A stretch of DNA of 64,000 nucleotides from Candidatus Omnitrophota bacterium (GCA_040755155.1 JBFMBP010000139.1:50052-114051), one strand, 5' to 3'. Shown: positions 8,455 through 17,592, counted from the first letter of the stretch. Made by a program: numbers and translations. The notes: a model not told the origin generated them from the sequence alone.

Positions 8455-9816
8455 TCAACCGGCGCCGATAAGGTCGAGAACCTCCTCCGTTTTCGAACGC
8501 ATCAACCGAATGTCTCCCCGCGATTCCACGTTCAATCGTATAACCGGCTCCGTATTCGATTTCCTTAAATTCATTCGCCAGGTCTCGAAGGCGATGGAGA
8601 GACCATCGATCTCATCGACGATGGGATTCATGCTCTCATAATAACGGCGGACTCTTTCAAAAATGGAGTCCGGTTCCTTCACTCGCCGGTTGATCTCGCC
8701 GCTGACTGGGTAGCGTTCGATGCGTTCTGCGATCAATGCCGACAGCGGATTTCCTCGTTGGCTCAAGATTTCCGCCATCAGCAGCCAGGGCGTCATTCCG
8801 CTGTCGCAATAGAAAAAGTCTTTGAAATAATGATGCGCCGACATTTCGCCGCCGTAGACGGCGTCTTCCCGCCGCATCATTTCTTTGATGAAAGCATGGC
8901 CCGATTTGCATGGTAGGGGAACGCCTCCGGCTTCCTCCACAAGTTCGATCGTATTCCATACCAAACGCGGATCGTAAACGATTTTAGCGCCGGGACGCTT
9001 GGCCAGCAACGCTTGGGCTAGAAAACCAACGATGTAATAGCCTTCGATAAACTCCCCATTCTCGTCGAAGAAAAAACAGCGATCGAAGTCGCCATCCCAT
9101 GCGATGCCTAGCTCCGCATGGGATTCCTTTACCGCCCGGCTGGTATTAAAACGGTTTTCCGGCAAAAGAGGATTGGGAACGCCGTGGGGAAAGGAGGGAT
9201 CCGGTAGATGATGGATTTTTACGAATTCGAAGGGCAAATGCTTCTCCAATTGGTCCAGGATAATACCCGCTCCGCCGTTGCCTGCGTTGACGACGATTTT
9301 CATCGGTTTGAGTTGGCCGATATCCACGCCGCCTAATAGGCGTTGGATATAGGCGTCCGTACAATCGAACGTCTTAACCTGACCGATTCGCTCCGGCGCC
9401 GCAAATACTCCCGCCAGACAAAGGCGCTCGATCTCCTTTAGTCCCGTCTCGGAGCCTACGGGCCGCGATTCGCGGCGAACGATTTTCATGCCGTTGTATT
9501 CTGGGGGATTGTGGCTGGCGGTGATCATGATTCCCCCGTCCATTTGTTGATGGGCGACGGCGAAATAGACCATTTCGGTTCCGCACAAACCCATGTCGAA
9601 AACATCGGCGCCGCCTTCGGTCAGCCCTTTCGCCAGCGCTTGGCTCAGCGCCTCGCCCGAAGCGCGGATATCGCGCCCAATGACGAATGTTTTCGCCGAG
9701 AGATATTGCGCGGCGGCGCGTCCAATTTTGTACGCCAATTCGGGATTCAGTTCCGAAGGGACGACGCCCCGCACGTCATAAGCCTTGAAACACGGAATCG
9801 AGGATATGCGGTTCAT
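8455..9816 (-). CDS. manB: Phosphomannomutase/phosphoglucomutase
   Basis: A 453-residue alpha-D-phosphohexomutase. It carries FKAYDVRGVVP at the N-terminus, the phosphoserine loop ITASHNPPEYNG with Ser101, the Mg2+ loop AWDGDFDRC (about residues 239-247), the sugar-specificity loop GGEMSAHHY (about 322-330), and the phosphate-binding KSNTEPVIRL near the C-terminus. Length and motif order match the AlgC/ManB type, which interconverts mannose-6-P and mannose-1-P (and often the glucose forms). The gene lies 69 bases after the mannose-1-phosphate guanylyltransferase gene on the same strand, which makes GDP-mannose supply the probable role. Confidence 0.92.
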   Translation of the reverse strand: MNRISSIPCFKAYDVRGVVPSELNPELAYKIGRAAAQYLSAKTFVIGRDIRASGEALSQALAKGLTEGGADVFDMGLCGTEMVYFAVAHQQMDGGIMITASHNPPEYNGMKIVRRESRPVGSETGLKEIERLCLAGVFAAPERIGQVKTFDCTDAYIQRLLGGVDIGQLKPMKIVVNAGNGGAGIILDQLEKHLPFEFVKIHHLPDPSFPHGVPNPLLPENRFNTSRAVKESHAELGIAWDGDFDRCFFFDENGEFIEGYYIVGFLAQALLAKRPGAKIVYDPRLVWNTIELVEEAGGVPLPCKSGHAFIKEMMRREDAVYGGEMSAHHYFKDFFYCDSGMTPWLLMAEILSQRGNPLSALIAERIERYPVSGEINRRVKEPDSIFERVRRYYESMNPIVDEIDGLSIAFETWRMNLRKSNTEPVIRLNVESRGDIRLMRSKTEEVLDLIGAG

Positions 9817-9885
9817 AGGCAGCGCTCATTGTTTTTCTATTTCATGTTTATTCGTGGTTTCAAAATTAATTCGCGTCTTCGCGAT

Positions 9886-11001
9886 TCAAATTTGCGTCGC
9901 TCCGCGATTTTTCAATTCCTCTACAATTAGGCGTACATCCTGCGCCCGGTCGCGGCGGCAGACGAGCACGCCGTCTTCCGTAACGGCGATGATGGCGTTT
10001 TCCATTCCCGCCGCGCCCACGGCCATTTTCTCCATTCCCGGCTCATTGTAAACGATGACGTTGCGGCAATCCACGAGCGCCGCTCCCCCATAGACGGTGT
10101 TTCGATTCGAATCGCGGGATTGGAAGCGGGCGAGCGAATCCCAGGCTCCGGCATCGTCCCAGGCGAAATCCCCCAGGGCGACGTATACGTTTTCCGCTTT
10201 TTCCATCAGGCCGTAGTCGATGGAGATATTGGGCATTCTTTCGAAAATTTCCGCAATTTCTTTCTCGGCGCCGGTATTCCGCTGCAATATTTCCGCCATC
10301 CGCAAAACGCTTTGCGCCAGATCGGGCAGAGCGCGTTGCAGACTTTTAAGAAAGGTGGAGATGCGCCAAAAGAACATGCCGCTGTTCCAGTAATAGAATC
10401 GAGAGGCCTGATACCGTTCCGCATCTTCCTGGTGGGGTTTTTCCAGAAACTGGGCCGCGCGATAGATGGGAACGCCGCCGCTTTCGGTAACGGGCTTGTT
10501 CAATTCGGCGATTTGGATATAACCGAAACCCGTCTCTGGGCGCGTAGGATGCGTCCCGATCGCCACCAGCGCTTCGTTCTCCTCCGCCCACCGCAGCGCG
10601 GCGGCGAGAGTGCTCCGGAAGCGCCCGTTGTCGCCGATGCGATGATCGGCGGTCGTTACTGACATAAGAATATCTTCCGCATCGGGAAAACGGGCCAACG
10701 CATGGGCGGCGGCGAAAGCGATGCAGCCCGACGTATTGCGCCGCATCGGTTCCCCCAATACATTTTCGGCGGGGATTTGCGGCAAGGCGGAGCGAATAAC
10801 CGCCTGCAAATCGGCGTTGGCGCCGATGAAAATCCGTTCGGGAGGAATTAGGGGCGCCAACCGATCGACGGCTTCCTCCAGCATCGTTTTCGTCTCGCTG
10901 GTCAGACGCAACAGCTGCTTGGGACGCAAACGGCGGCTGATAGGCCAAAATCGCTCCCCCGACCCGCCCGCCATAATAATTCCGACGGTAGGAATACTCA
11001 T
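9886..11001 (-). CDS. manC: Mannose-1-phosphate guanylyltransferase
   Basis: A 371-residue nucleotidyltransferase that makes GDP-mannose from GTP and mannose-1-P. Seen directly: the opening GIIMAGGSGERFWPISRR and RPKQLLRL (about residues 8-33), the TADHRIGD segment (about 115-122), FLEKP (about 179-183), and DFAWDDAGAW in the C-terminal half, the usual GDP-mannose pyrophosphorylase version. It is the short form, with no C-terminal phosphomannose isomerase cupin. AGGAGGAATCGGG precedes the ATG. It heads the manC-manB pair; GDP-mannose would feed O-antigen, exopolysaccharide or protein mannosylation, in keeping with the PMT-type glycosyltransferase at the far end of the window. Confidence 0.92.
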   Translation of the reverse strand: MSIPTVGIIMAGGSGERFWPISRRLRPKQLLRLTSETKTMLEEAVDRLAPLIPPERIFIGANADLQAVIRSALPQIPAENVLGEPMRRNTSGCIAFAAAHALARFPDAEDILMSVTTADHRIGDNGRFRSTLAAALRWAEENEALVAIGTHPTRPETGFGYIQIAELNKPVTESGGVPIYRAAQFLEKPHQEDAERYQASRFYYWNSGMFFWRISTFLKSLQRALPDLAQSVLRMAEILQRNTGAEKEIAEIFERMPNISIDYGLMEKAENVYVALGDFAWDDAGAWDSLARFQSRDSNRNTVYGGAALVDCRNVIVYNEPGMEKMAVGAAGMENAIIAVTEDGVLVCRRDRAQDVRLIVEELKNRGATQI

Positions 11002-11129
11002 CCCGATTCCTCCTAAAAAATTTTCTCTATTGTAACGCGGAATAGACGCAGAAGGAGCCTTGCGGGACAGTGTGACTGCGGAGACGGGGAGAAAGATTGA
11101 TGGGTCACGTTTTTTGATCCATCAATCTT

Positions 11130-11177
11130 TTCATCATTCATCATTCATCATTCATCACTCCTCATTCATCATTCATC
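11130..11177. repeat. ATCATTC heptamer simple repeat, first tract
   Basis: About seven imperfect copies of the heptamer TCATTCA in 48 bases, next to a short GATGGGTCACGTTTTTTGATCCATC palindrome remnant (11099-11123). A second tract of the same unit is at 12343-12396, so the methyltransferase gene at 11359-12120 is bracketed by the two. No coding role. Confidence 0.75.
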
Positions 11178-11358
11178 GAAACAGCCTTTTTTCCCCTTCC
11201 AATTTCGGATAGAGTAATCGAATCAGCAATTCCGACTGTTTTTTGTGATAAGATTGGTTGCTATATTGCATAGAACTCGGCTCGGCGGTTAATCCGCTTC
11301 CTCCCATAAACCTATGGAGTCGTCAAAGCCGTCCTGATCCCTATCCAAGGAAAAAACG

Positions 11359-12120
11359 ATGAAATTCTACGACCAAATGGCCCAAACCTACGATTACTTC
11401 ATTGATTGGCCGGAGCGAATAAAGAAGGAAGATCCCTTCTATCAGCATCTTTTCCAAGAATGCTTGGGCAAATCTATCCTCGATCTCGGCTGCAGCACGG
11501 GAGGCCATGCGCTTTATTGGGGGGAAATGGGATATAACGTTGTCGGAATCGATAGTTCCAGCAAAATGATCAAATACGCCCAGGAATTGGCGGAAAAGGA
11601 AGAAGTCGATATCGAATTCCAGTGTATGAAAATTACCGACTTCGCCTCGCGCTTTCAGCAGAAATTCGACGCCGTCATCTGCGCGGGCAATACGCTCTCC
11701 CATCTTTTAGACAAGCCGTCAATCATACGCCTATTCACGGAGTCCATCGCCGTAATGAAGATAACCAGCGTGGCGATTTATCATCTCCTCAACTATCGGC
11801 TCATTCTGGAAAACCGGCGCCGCGATTTTCCCGTCAAATCCCGCATCGTGGAAGGAACGGAATACGTCTTCGCGAGATTTTACGATTTCCAAACGGAACA
11901 TCTCGAATTCAACATGGTTTCCGCCGTGAAGGACGAAAACGGATGGCATTCGCGCAGTTCGCAATTGCTGCATCATCCCTGGCTGGCGGATGAACTGATC
12001 GAAATGGCCAAAGAGGCGGGATTCACAGAGATTATGACCTACGGCGATTACGATTTTTCCGAATTCGATCCCGAAACCAGCCAAGACCTATTGCTGGTGT
12101 GCGAATTGGGAGAAGCGTAA
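11359..12120 (+). CDS. Class I SAM-dependent methyltransferase
   Basis: A 253-residue methyltransferase beginning FYDQMAQTYDYFIDWP. Motif I is SILDLGCSTGGHALYWG (about residues 38-54), followed by NVVGIDSSSKM (about 61-71) and the motif II/III region FDAVICAGNTLSHL (about 95-108). The C-terminal part with HHPWLADELIEMAKEAGF and MTYGDYD resembles glycine/sarcosine- or small-molecule N-methyltransferase-type proteins of the Methyltransf_25 group. The substrate is unknown. AAGGAAAAAACG precedes the ATG. It stands alone between two simple-repeat tracts; its immediate upstream and downstream flanks are repeats rather than genes. Confidence 0.85.
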   Translation: MKFYDQMAQTYDYFIDWPERIKKEDPFYQHLFQECLGKSILDLGCSTGGHALYWGEMGYNVVGIDSSSKMIKYAQELAEKEEVDIEFQCMKITDFASRFQQKFDAVICAGNTLSHLLDKPSIIRLFTESIAVMKITSVAIYHLLNYRLILENRRRDFPVKSRIVEGTEYVFARFYDFQTEHLEFNMVSAVKDENGWHSRSSQLLHHPWLADELIEMAKEAGFTEIMTYGDYDFSEFDPETSQDLLLVCELGEA

Positions 12121-12147
12121 AAACACTGACGAGTGACAAGTTATAAG

Positions 12148-12281
12148 CCCCCTACCGAGGAAAGACCCTCGGCGATTGCAGGAAGAAAAGCCCTGCCGCC
12201 CCGCTGTTGAAACGGCGGGCTAGTGTCGTTTGCCCCTTTAAAGGGGCATTTGAAAATAGCCCAGCCTTTCAAGGCTGGGAT
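12148..12281. repeat. Three-hairpin repeat cassette, copy B1
   Basis: Holds CCCCCTACCGAGGAAAGA with its CCTCGG partner, then a CCGCTGTTGAAACGGCGGG stem, the perfect palindrome TGCCCCTTTAAAGGGGCA (12231-12248) and the perfect CCCAGCCTTTCAAGGCTGGG (12260-12279). The same three stems in varying order occur at 32297-32380, 38702-38775 and 49376-49451, and the first part again at 21565-21626. It lies between the methyltransferase stop and the ABC permease stop (convergent genes), where it could also work as a terminator. Confidence 0.85.
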
Positions 12282-12342
12282 GACGATGAGGGACTGGGTG
12301 GCGGGTGGCAAGGGCAAGGTTGTATCCGCCTTTGAATTATCC

Positions 12343-12396
12343 TCTTTCATCTTTCATCTTTCATCATTCATCATTCATCATTCATCACTTATCATT
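12343..12396. repeat. ATCATTC heptamer simple repeat, second tract
   Basis: Imperfect TTTCATC and TCATTCA units in tandem over about 54 bases, the same unit as the tract at 11130-11177. It sits just after the 3' end of the ABC-2 permease gene (minus strand) and has no evident coding content. Confidence 0.75.
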
Positions 12397-12402
12397 CCCA
12401 GT

Positions 12403-13269
12403 TCATCCCGTTTCCTGCTGGCCGCCTTTAAATTCCTTGTATTTGAGCGCTAGAACGGTGAGGACGATGCTAGCGGCGATGATGCCCAAGAGAGTAACGA
12501 TCGAAACCGTTGCAGAGGAAGGTTTATGTTCGCTGAGAAGCGCGATCATAATTTCTTTTACGTCGTTGCCGCCTCCGGAAGCGAAATCCTGCCGTGGAAA
12601 AATGGATTGCAGGTAATGCTTGATGGTGAGTTTGTGGGCTGTGCCGGGAATATAAGCGGCGAAGGCGTCCCAAACAAAGAGAAGAAATGCGCCCACTTTC
12701 AAAGAATGCTTGAAAAAAATCCCTACTAGCATCATCACGGCGCCGTAGGATGCCAATCCAAGAGCGAAGATGCGCATATCCCTCAATAAAACCCTATACT
12801 CGCTGAGAATCATATCCGCCCCGGGCATCGAACCGAGAATCAGATAAACCGCTGTCAGAGAAATGCCGGTTAGAATGACGACGGAAAGAACGTATGCCAT
12901 GAACTTGCCTAGGACGATGACGGTTCGAGGGATGGGGCGAAGCCGCAGAAAAATCAACGTCCCCTCGTCCACTTCCTCTGACATGACCGATAGGCCGCGC
13001 AAGAGCGAAAGCAAGGGAACCACGAATTGCATAAACATACTGGCGCTGCATAAAGTGTAGATATTGAACGGATCGCCTCCGCTCTTGGAAGGTGGAAAGC
13101 CATAGATGGCGACAATCAACCGCCAGAACAGCACGGGAAACAGTGGAATCAGCGCCACAATGGCGGGAAAGAGGATTTTCCGCCGCAGCAGCGTCATGCG
13201 CAGGTTGATCGTAATCAGGGCGGATAGTGGATAACTTACGCGAGAGAGAAAGACGGTGGATGGGTTCAT
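12403..13269 (-). CDS. ABC-2 type transporter permease
   Basis: A 288-residue membrane protein starting MNPSTVFLSRVSYPLSALI. The ATG overlaps the stop of the upstream ATPase gene as ATGA, so translation is probably coupled, and longer in-frame starts are ruled out because they run through that ATPase gene. About six hydrophobic segments are visible, with the conserved EEVDEGTLIFLRLRPIPR segment (about residues 96-113) typical of ABC-2/NatB-type permeases. It would form an exporter with the ATPase encoded just upstream. The cargo is unknown. Confidence 0.85.
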   Translation of the reverse strand: MNPSTVFLSRVSYPLSALITINLRMTLLRRKILFPAIVALIPLFPVLFWRLIVAIYGFPPSKSGGDPFNIYTLCSASMFMQFVVPLLSLLRGLSVMSEEVDEGTLIFLRLRPIPRTVIVLGKFMAYVLSVVILTGISLTAVYLILGSMPGADMILSEYRVLLRDMRIFALGLASYGAVMMLVGIFFKHSLKVGAFLLFVWDAFAAYIPGTAHKLTIKHYLQSIFPRQDFASGGGNDVKEIMIALLSEHKPSSATVSIVTLLGIIAASIVLTVLALKYKEFKGGQQETG

Positions 13270-14189
13270 TTCACTAAGTACTCGAAAACGGATTGGAGAT
13301 TGTCGTCCATCGTGATCAATTGATCCACGGGAATTTGGCGGTCGAGAACGATTTCGTCGAAGCGGTTGTAGAATTGATCGGGAGACAACGTTTGCACGAT
13401 CAATTCGTCCGACGTTTCGCCGAAGGATAGACTTTGCACTTCCGGGAATCCCACGAGTAGATTGGAAAGGCGCTGCCTTTCGGGAGTGATGATGCGGACG
13501 TGGCGCGGCTGTTCGTCGATCAACTCGCGGATTTCCTGCACCTCGCCTTCCGCCAGAAGCAAGCCGTGATTGAGCACCAGGATGCGGTTGGTCATCTCTT
13601 CGACCTCGTGAAGAATGTGGCTGGAGACAAGGATCGTTTTGCCCATCTGCCCATAATGGCGGATGCGCTCGGCGCATTCGTGGCGGCCTATGGGATCCAT
13701 GCCGGAAAACGGCTCGTCGAGGAAGAGAACTTGGGGATCGTGCAGAATGGCTTGGGCGAATTTAATGCGCTGGCGCATGCCCTTGCTGTAAGCTCCGATC
13801 GGCTTGCGCGCCGCTTCCCGATCAAGACCCATAATAACCAGGGTTTCTTTCGCCGTTTCTAAGGCTTTGGCTTTGGGCAAGCCGTGCAGCCGGGCCATAT
13901 ACGTTAAAAATTCCTCGCCGGATAGGGTTTCGTAAAACGTCTCCTGGTCGGGGCAGAAGCCGAGAACTTCATAGATAGGAGAATGATCCCAGACGCAATG
14001 GCCGTCGATCTTCACCTCGCCGGTATCGGGTTCCAATTGGCCGGTCATCAACTTGAGCAGCGTAGTTTTTCCGGCGCCGTTCGGTCCCAACAAGCCGGTA
14101 ACGCCCGGAGCGATGCGCGCCGACAAGTTGCTGACGCCGATCACTTCGCCGTACCACTTGGAAAGTCCTTGAATTTCGATAATAGCCAT
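13266..14189 (-). CDS. ABC transporter ATP-binding protein
   Basis: A 307-residue ABC ATPase from the ATG at 14189 (MAIIEIQGLSKWYGEV); a TTG 45 bases upstream is a weaker alternative. Walker A is GPNGAGKTT (about residues 37-45), the signature is YSKGMRQRIKFAQA, and Walker B is VLFLDEPFSGMDP, with the switch histidine in SSHILHEVE. The C-terminal 90 residues are a CcmA/DrrA-like extension. It is the third gene of a four-gene export operon and overlaps the downstream permease. The wide role is ATP-driven export or ABC-2-type membrane remodelling. Confidence 0.9.
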   Translation of the reverse strand: MAIIEIQGLSKWYGEVIGVSNLSARIAPGVTGLLGPNGAGKTTLLKLMTGQLEPDTGEVKIDGHCVWDHSPIYEVLGFCPDQETFYETLSGEEFLTYMARLHGLPKAKALETAKETLVIMGLDREAARKPIGAYSKGMRQRIKFAQAILHDPQVLFLDEPFSGMDPIGRHECAERIRHYGQMGKTILVSSHILHEVEEMTNRILVLNHGLLLAEGEVQEIRELIDEQPRHVRIITPERQRLSNLLVGFPEVQSLSFGETSDELIVQTLSPDQFYNRFDEIVLDRQIPVDQLITMDDNLQSVFEYLVK

Positions 14190-14241
14190 AGTATTTGATA
14201 CGCTTTTCAAATCAAATTTTCGCAACCAAAACAACGCACTA

Positions 14242-15138
14242 TCACTTCACGATCTCCACGGCGCGAATCTGCCGGTAAAGCAGCATGGAAGCCAATACGC
14301 AAAACAGCAGTAAAGCGGCTAGGTGATATCCCCAATGGATTTCGTAAGGAATTTCCTGATGGAAGATCTCCGCGCCCAGCTGGCTCCATATAGTCTGGAA
14401 GGAGACGAGCGACCACCATTCCTTGCTGAACAAAGAGGAAAACAACGGATCGTAGAATAATTGCCGAAAGATGTTGGAAATCGCAAAGGGAACGAAATAG
14501 AGGACGCAAAACATGGTCCCGGAGGATATGCGCGATTTCACCAGGGAGGATAGCGTCATAATGCTCAAAAGAATCGGGATAATCAAGATATGCGAGAAAA
14601 GGGCAATGCGCAGCATGAGGGAAACGTTGGAACTCAAGTATCCCCAATCCTCGGTAAAGAAGGCATGTAAAAACATCAAAAACAAACCGGGGACGAGCGT
14701 GATGAGATAGAGATAGAACAATACGATCGCGCCCTTGCCGAAAAGATAATCCAGACGGGTGATAGGTTTGGAAAGATAAAGCGCCAGAGCTTTCGTGCGC
14801 CGGTCTTGGGCGATGAGATCGGCGCCGAAAACGAGCGGTAAGAGAAAGCAGAAAAATTGCTGCGATTGCAGAAAATTGTAGTAGAAGCGTTCGTTCACTT
14901 TCAAAAAATCCGTTAATTCCTCCCTGATGCCCATCCATTTCAATAATTCGGCATTGGCGCTCAAATAGAGCTGGATGCTGAGAATAAAGAATACGAATAA
15001 GGATACGAACATCAGGATGCGGAACCCTTTTTCCTTCAATAGATGTCCGATCCCTTTCATGGCGATTACGCTCCAGGAAAGTGCGCGCGGGCGGTACGCT
15101 CCGGCGTAATGGCTATAAGATTGTTCGTAAACAGGCAC
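14242..15138 (-). CDS. ABC-2 type transporter permease
   Basis: A 298-residue membrane protein with a GTG start; GGAGG lies seven bases before it. Residues 1-35 are cytoplasmic (PVYEQSYSHYAGAYRPRAL), the first helix is at about 38-58, and the DRRTKALALYLSKPITRLDY segment (about 113-132) is the usual ABC-2 amphipathic loop before the core helices. Five to six transmembrane segments follow. It is the second gene of the operon. Together with its neighbours, it gives two ATPase/permease pairs, which could be two separate exporters or one heteromeric complex. Confidence 0.85.
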   Translation of the reverse strand: MPVYEQSYSHYAGAYRPRALSWSVIAMKGIGHLLKEKGFRILMFVSLFVFFILSIQLYLSANAELLKWMGIREELTDFLKVNERFYYNFLQSQQFFCFLLPLVFGADLIAQDRRTKALALYLSKPITRLDYLFGKGAIVLFYLYLITLVPGLFLMFLHAFFTEDWGYLSSNVSLMLRIALFSHILIIPILLSIMTLSSLVKSRISSGTMFCVLYFVPFAISNIFRQLFYDPLFSSLFSKEWWSLVSFQTIWSQLGAEIFHQEIPYEIHWGYHLAALLLFCVLASMLLYRQIRAVEIVK

Positions 15139-15156
15139 AGCGAAACCTCCAAAAGC

Positions 15157-15201
15157 TTAATTCTTAATTCTTAATTCTTAATTTTTAATTCTAAATTCTT
15201 A
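15157..15201. repeat. TTAATTC simple repeat
   Basis: Tandem TTCTTAA/TTAATTC units (AATTCTTAATTCTTAATTC and variants) immediately upstream of the permease start. A related AATTC-rich tract, with TTTTTAATTCAAAATTC, lies at 15510-15545. The two bracket composite element C2. Confidence 0.7.
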
Positions 15202-15516
15202 AATCGCGTTAAGCACGATTATAAACATGATGGAGTTGTTTTGCTTTTCGGATTGAATCGCGAAGACACGAAATGAAAATGAAAAACACAAAAAAAACAA
15301 ATAGCGCAAGGGATCGCGCCGTAAAAAAGGATTTTTCCGTGGAATCCAAAAGAATCCGTAATATCCGCGATTCAATAATTTCGAGAAATTCGAGCCTTTT
15401 CGTGTTTTCGTGATTCAATAACGTAAAAAAATGACGCCCTTCCTCCTCTCTTGAATGGTTTCTCCAACGAGCAGGGGGGATGCCTGCATCCAAAAGCTGC
15501 GTAACGTGAGTTTTTA
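15200..15516. repeat. Composite dispersed element, copy C2
   Basis: This roughly 320-base gap splits the ABC operon. Read on the minus strand it begins AACTCACGTTACGCAGC (plus 15496-15512), continues with an ATTCAAGAGAGGAGG segment also seen in C3 (GTTCAAGAGAGGCG), then with cgtgaaaa/ttcgtgattcaat-type sequence shared almost base for base with C1 (for example GGGATCGCGCCGT and TTCGTGATTCAATAACGT in both). No gene is supported inside it. Confidence 0.75.
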
Positions 15517-15545
15517 ATTCAAAATTCATAATCCAAAATTCAAAA

Positions 15546-16469
15546 TCAAACACTGTCGATGGCGGAGGAAAAAACCTCTTGCAGCGTCATCTCTTCGCGG
15601 GCCATGTGGCGGATTTGCACTCCCGTCTCGCGGGCGGAAGAAAAGATCGCCTCCGTTCCCAGCGTTTCGGTCATCTTCACCTGCATCAGCCCGTCGCGCT
15701 TGTTGGCGCAGACGCCGCCGCGTTTTTCCAAAGCGGCGCGGAAAGGAGCGTTATCCCCTTTCACTCGCACTTCGTAGGAAACGTAGGCGAGTTGTTTCAG
15801 GTCTTTGATCTTTCCCGCCGTCGCCAGCTTGCCTTTGAATAAAACCATCATATATTCGCAAACCATTTCCACATCGTGGAGAAGATGGCTGGAGAGAATA
15901 ACGGAAATATCTTTCTTGGTGGTAATATCCTTGATTAAATTGAGCAAATCCTTGCGTCCTTGGGGATCGAGGCCATTAGTCGGCTCGTCGAGGAGCAGCA
16001 GGCTGGGATCATGGACTAGCGCCTGCGCCAATTTGATGCGCTGCCTCATGCCGGTGGAATAGGTTTCCACCTTGCGGTAGCGGGCTTCGCCCAGGCCGCA
16101 GTAATGCAGAACCTGATGCGCGCGCAGCATGGCTTCCTTGCGTGGAAGACCGCAAAGCATCCCATTGTAGGAAACGAATTCCACCGCCGTCATGCCGGGT
16201 ATATAGGTGTCATCTTCGGGCATATAACCGATCAACTGCCGGATATGAGGGCCTTGGAAGATGGAATCGTAGCCGAAGACCTTGGCGCCGCCGCTCCGGG
16301 GCTTGATGAAGCCCATGAGCGTTTTCAACATAGTGCTTTTCCCGGCGCCGTTGGGACCGAGAAGGCCGATGGCTCCGGCGGGCATCTCGATCGTCAGGTC
16401 CTGAAGAATCGCCTTAGGGCCGAAATTGACGTTAAGATGCGATAATTCGAAAGCGGATTTTATTTCCAT
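15546..16469 (-). CDS. ABC transporter ATP-binding protein
   Basis: A 307-residue ABC ATPase. Walker A is GPNGAGKSTMLK (about residues 38-49), the signature is YSTGMRQRIKLAQAL, Walker B is LLLLDEPTNGLDP, and the switch histidine is in SSHLLHDVE. A C-terminal extension of about 90 residues follows. It is the first gene of the ABC-2 operon on the minus strand; its partner permease at 14242-15138 lies beyond the inserted composite repeat. The similarity of the two ATPases in this operon suggests tandem duplication of an ATPase/permease pair. Confidence 0.9.
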   Translation of the reverse strand: MEIKSAFELSHLNVNFGPKAILQDLTIEMPAGAIGLLGPNGAGKSTMLKTLMGFIKPRSGGAKVFGYDSIFQGPHIRQLIGYMPEDDTYIPGMTAVEFVSYNGMLCGLPRKEAMLRAHQVLHYCGLGEARYRKVETYSTGMRQRIKLAQALVHDPSLLLLDEPTNGLDPQGRKDLLNLIKDITTKKDISVILSSHLLHDVEMVCEYMMVLFKGKLATAGKIKDLKQLAYVSYEVRVKGDNAPFRAALEKRGGVCANKRDGLMQVKMTETLGTEAIFSSARETGVQIRHMAREEMTLQEVFSSAIDSV

Positions 16470-16703
16470 TATGATTAAGGCTCTTCAATCGTTTAAGAAA
16501 AAATTATTCCTCGCGCTTGGGAAAAAACATGATTTTCAATGTACGTAACGCCTTCGCGAAGATTTTGTTTCGCCATGAAATTTCTACTAAAATATCGCGT
16601 ATTCATTTTATACGAATAAGTACGGGCGAATATTCATTTTAAAAAAAACTTTTTTCTATCCATTTTCCCTTAAAAATATGCGCCGGCGCCTTCGTAACAT
16701 ATT

Positions 16704-17432
16704 ATGAACGATAAGAGAACGCTTGAAAACAGCAATCGCTCGTTGGCAAGAAAGAATGAACGGTACGGCATGAATGCTTCAATAGCGGAAGCAGTCCAGG
16801 CGGGAAGCGCCTTAATGGCGGAAGCGGCCGAAAATCCGGATGCGCTCTCCTTGCGTTTGTGGAAAAACGGCAATATGCGGGGCTACAATGAATTGGTTCA
16901 GCGTTACGAACGCCCGCTGATTCATTTTATTCTCCGCATGATCCGCGACGCCGACGAGGCGAAGGACATTCTCCAAGAAACTTTTGTCCGATTGTATCGG
17001 TCGCTGGCCAAATTAAGGGAAGATAAAAGTTTAAAAGCCTGGCTTTACCAAACGGCCAACAATCTATGCATCGATTGGCTGCGCAAACGCAAGCCGGACA
17101 AAGTTTTCGCCGCCGATCATCAGGATCCATCCTTCCATGCGATGGTGGAAGAGAGCAGCTTGGAACGCCCTAAAAGGCCGGACGATTGTTATCAAGACCA
17201 ATGGCTGCAAGAAAAAATCATCCTGGCGATGGAGCAACTGCCTAAGAAACAAAGAACCGTCATGACGCTGCGCAGCTGCAAGGGGCTGTCGATCAAAGAG
17301 ATCGCCGAAATTTTGGACTGCAACGAAGGCACGGTAGGCACCACCTTGTTCGCCGCCCGCCAGAAACTAATGAAGGTTTTGAAACCGGTTTTGAGCGATT
17401 ATTATGGCGAATCCTTCGCGGAAATGTTATAG
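16704..17432 (+). CDS. ECF-type RNA polymerase sigma factor
   Basis: A 242-residue sigma-70 family protein with region 2 at about residues 58-98 (YNELVQRYERPLIHF, DEAKDILQETFVRLYRSL) and region 4 at about 180-222 (LPKKQRTVMTLR, GLSIKEIAEIL, EGTVGTTLFAARQKL). Regions 1 and 3 are missing, as in ECF sigma factors. The N-terminus is about 50 residues longer than usual; the ATG at 16770 is an alternative start, and neither has a strong ribosome site. The anti-sigma gene follows 160 bases downstream, so release from a membrane-bound partner is the probable control. It is divergent from the ABC operon. Confidence 0.88.
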   Translation: MNDKRTLENSNRSLARKNERYGMNASIAEAVQAGSALMAEAAENPDALSLRLWKNGNMRGYNELVQRYERPLIHFILRMIRDADEAKDILQETFVRLYRSLAKLREDKSLKAWLYQTANNLCIDWLRKRKPDKVFAADHQDPSFHAMVEESSLERPKRPDDCYQDQWLQEKIILAMEQLPKKQRTVMTLRSCKGLSIKEIAEILDCNEGTVGTTLFAARQKLMKVLKPVLSDYYGESFAEML

Positions 17433-17502
17433 ATCGTTCGCGGTGGATGGATTCGAAATGGGAAAAATTGCGCATCGTTTGTTCATAGATATTTGTTAAC
17501 GC

Positions 17503-17541
17503 CTTTCCCCCCTCGCCCTCTGGGAGAGGATTGGGGTGAGG
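17503..17541. repeat. Half copy of the GAGAGG/CCCTC hairpin repeat
   Basis: CCCTCGCCCTCTGGGAGAGG followed by ATTGGGGTGAGGG is the reverse complement of the right half of the repeat at 40318-40420. It lies between the sigma and anti-sigma genes. Confidence 0.7.
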
Positions 17542-17592
17542 GAAACGAAATCGAATATTGCGATGTTCCGGCAAGATAGAAGGAGCAGGGCC

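Noticed and set aside
8258-8458. 66-codon minus-strand frame before phosphomannomutase
   Set aside because: Very AT-rich, no ribosome site and no similarity to known proteins.
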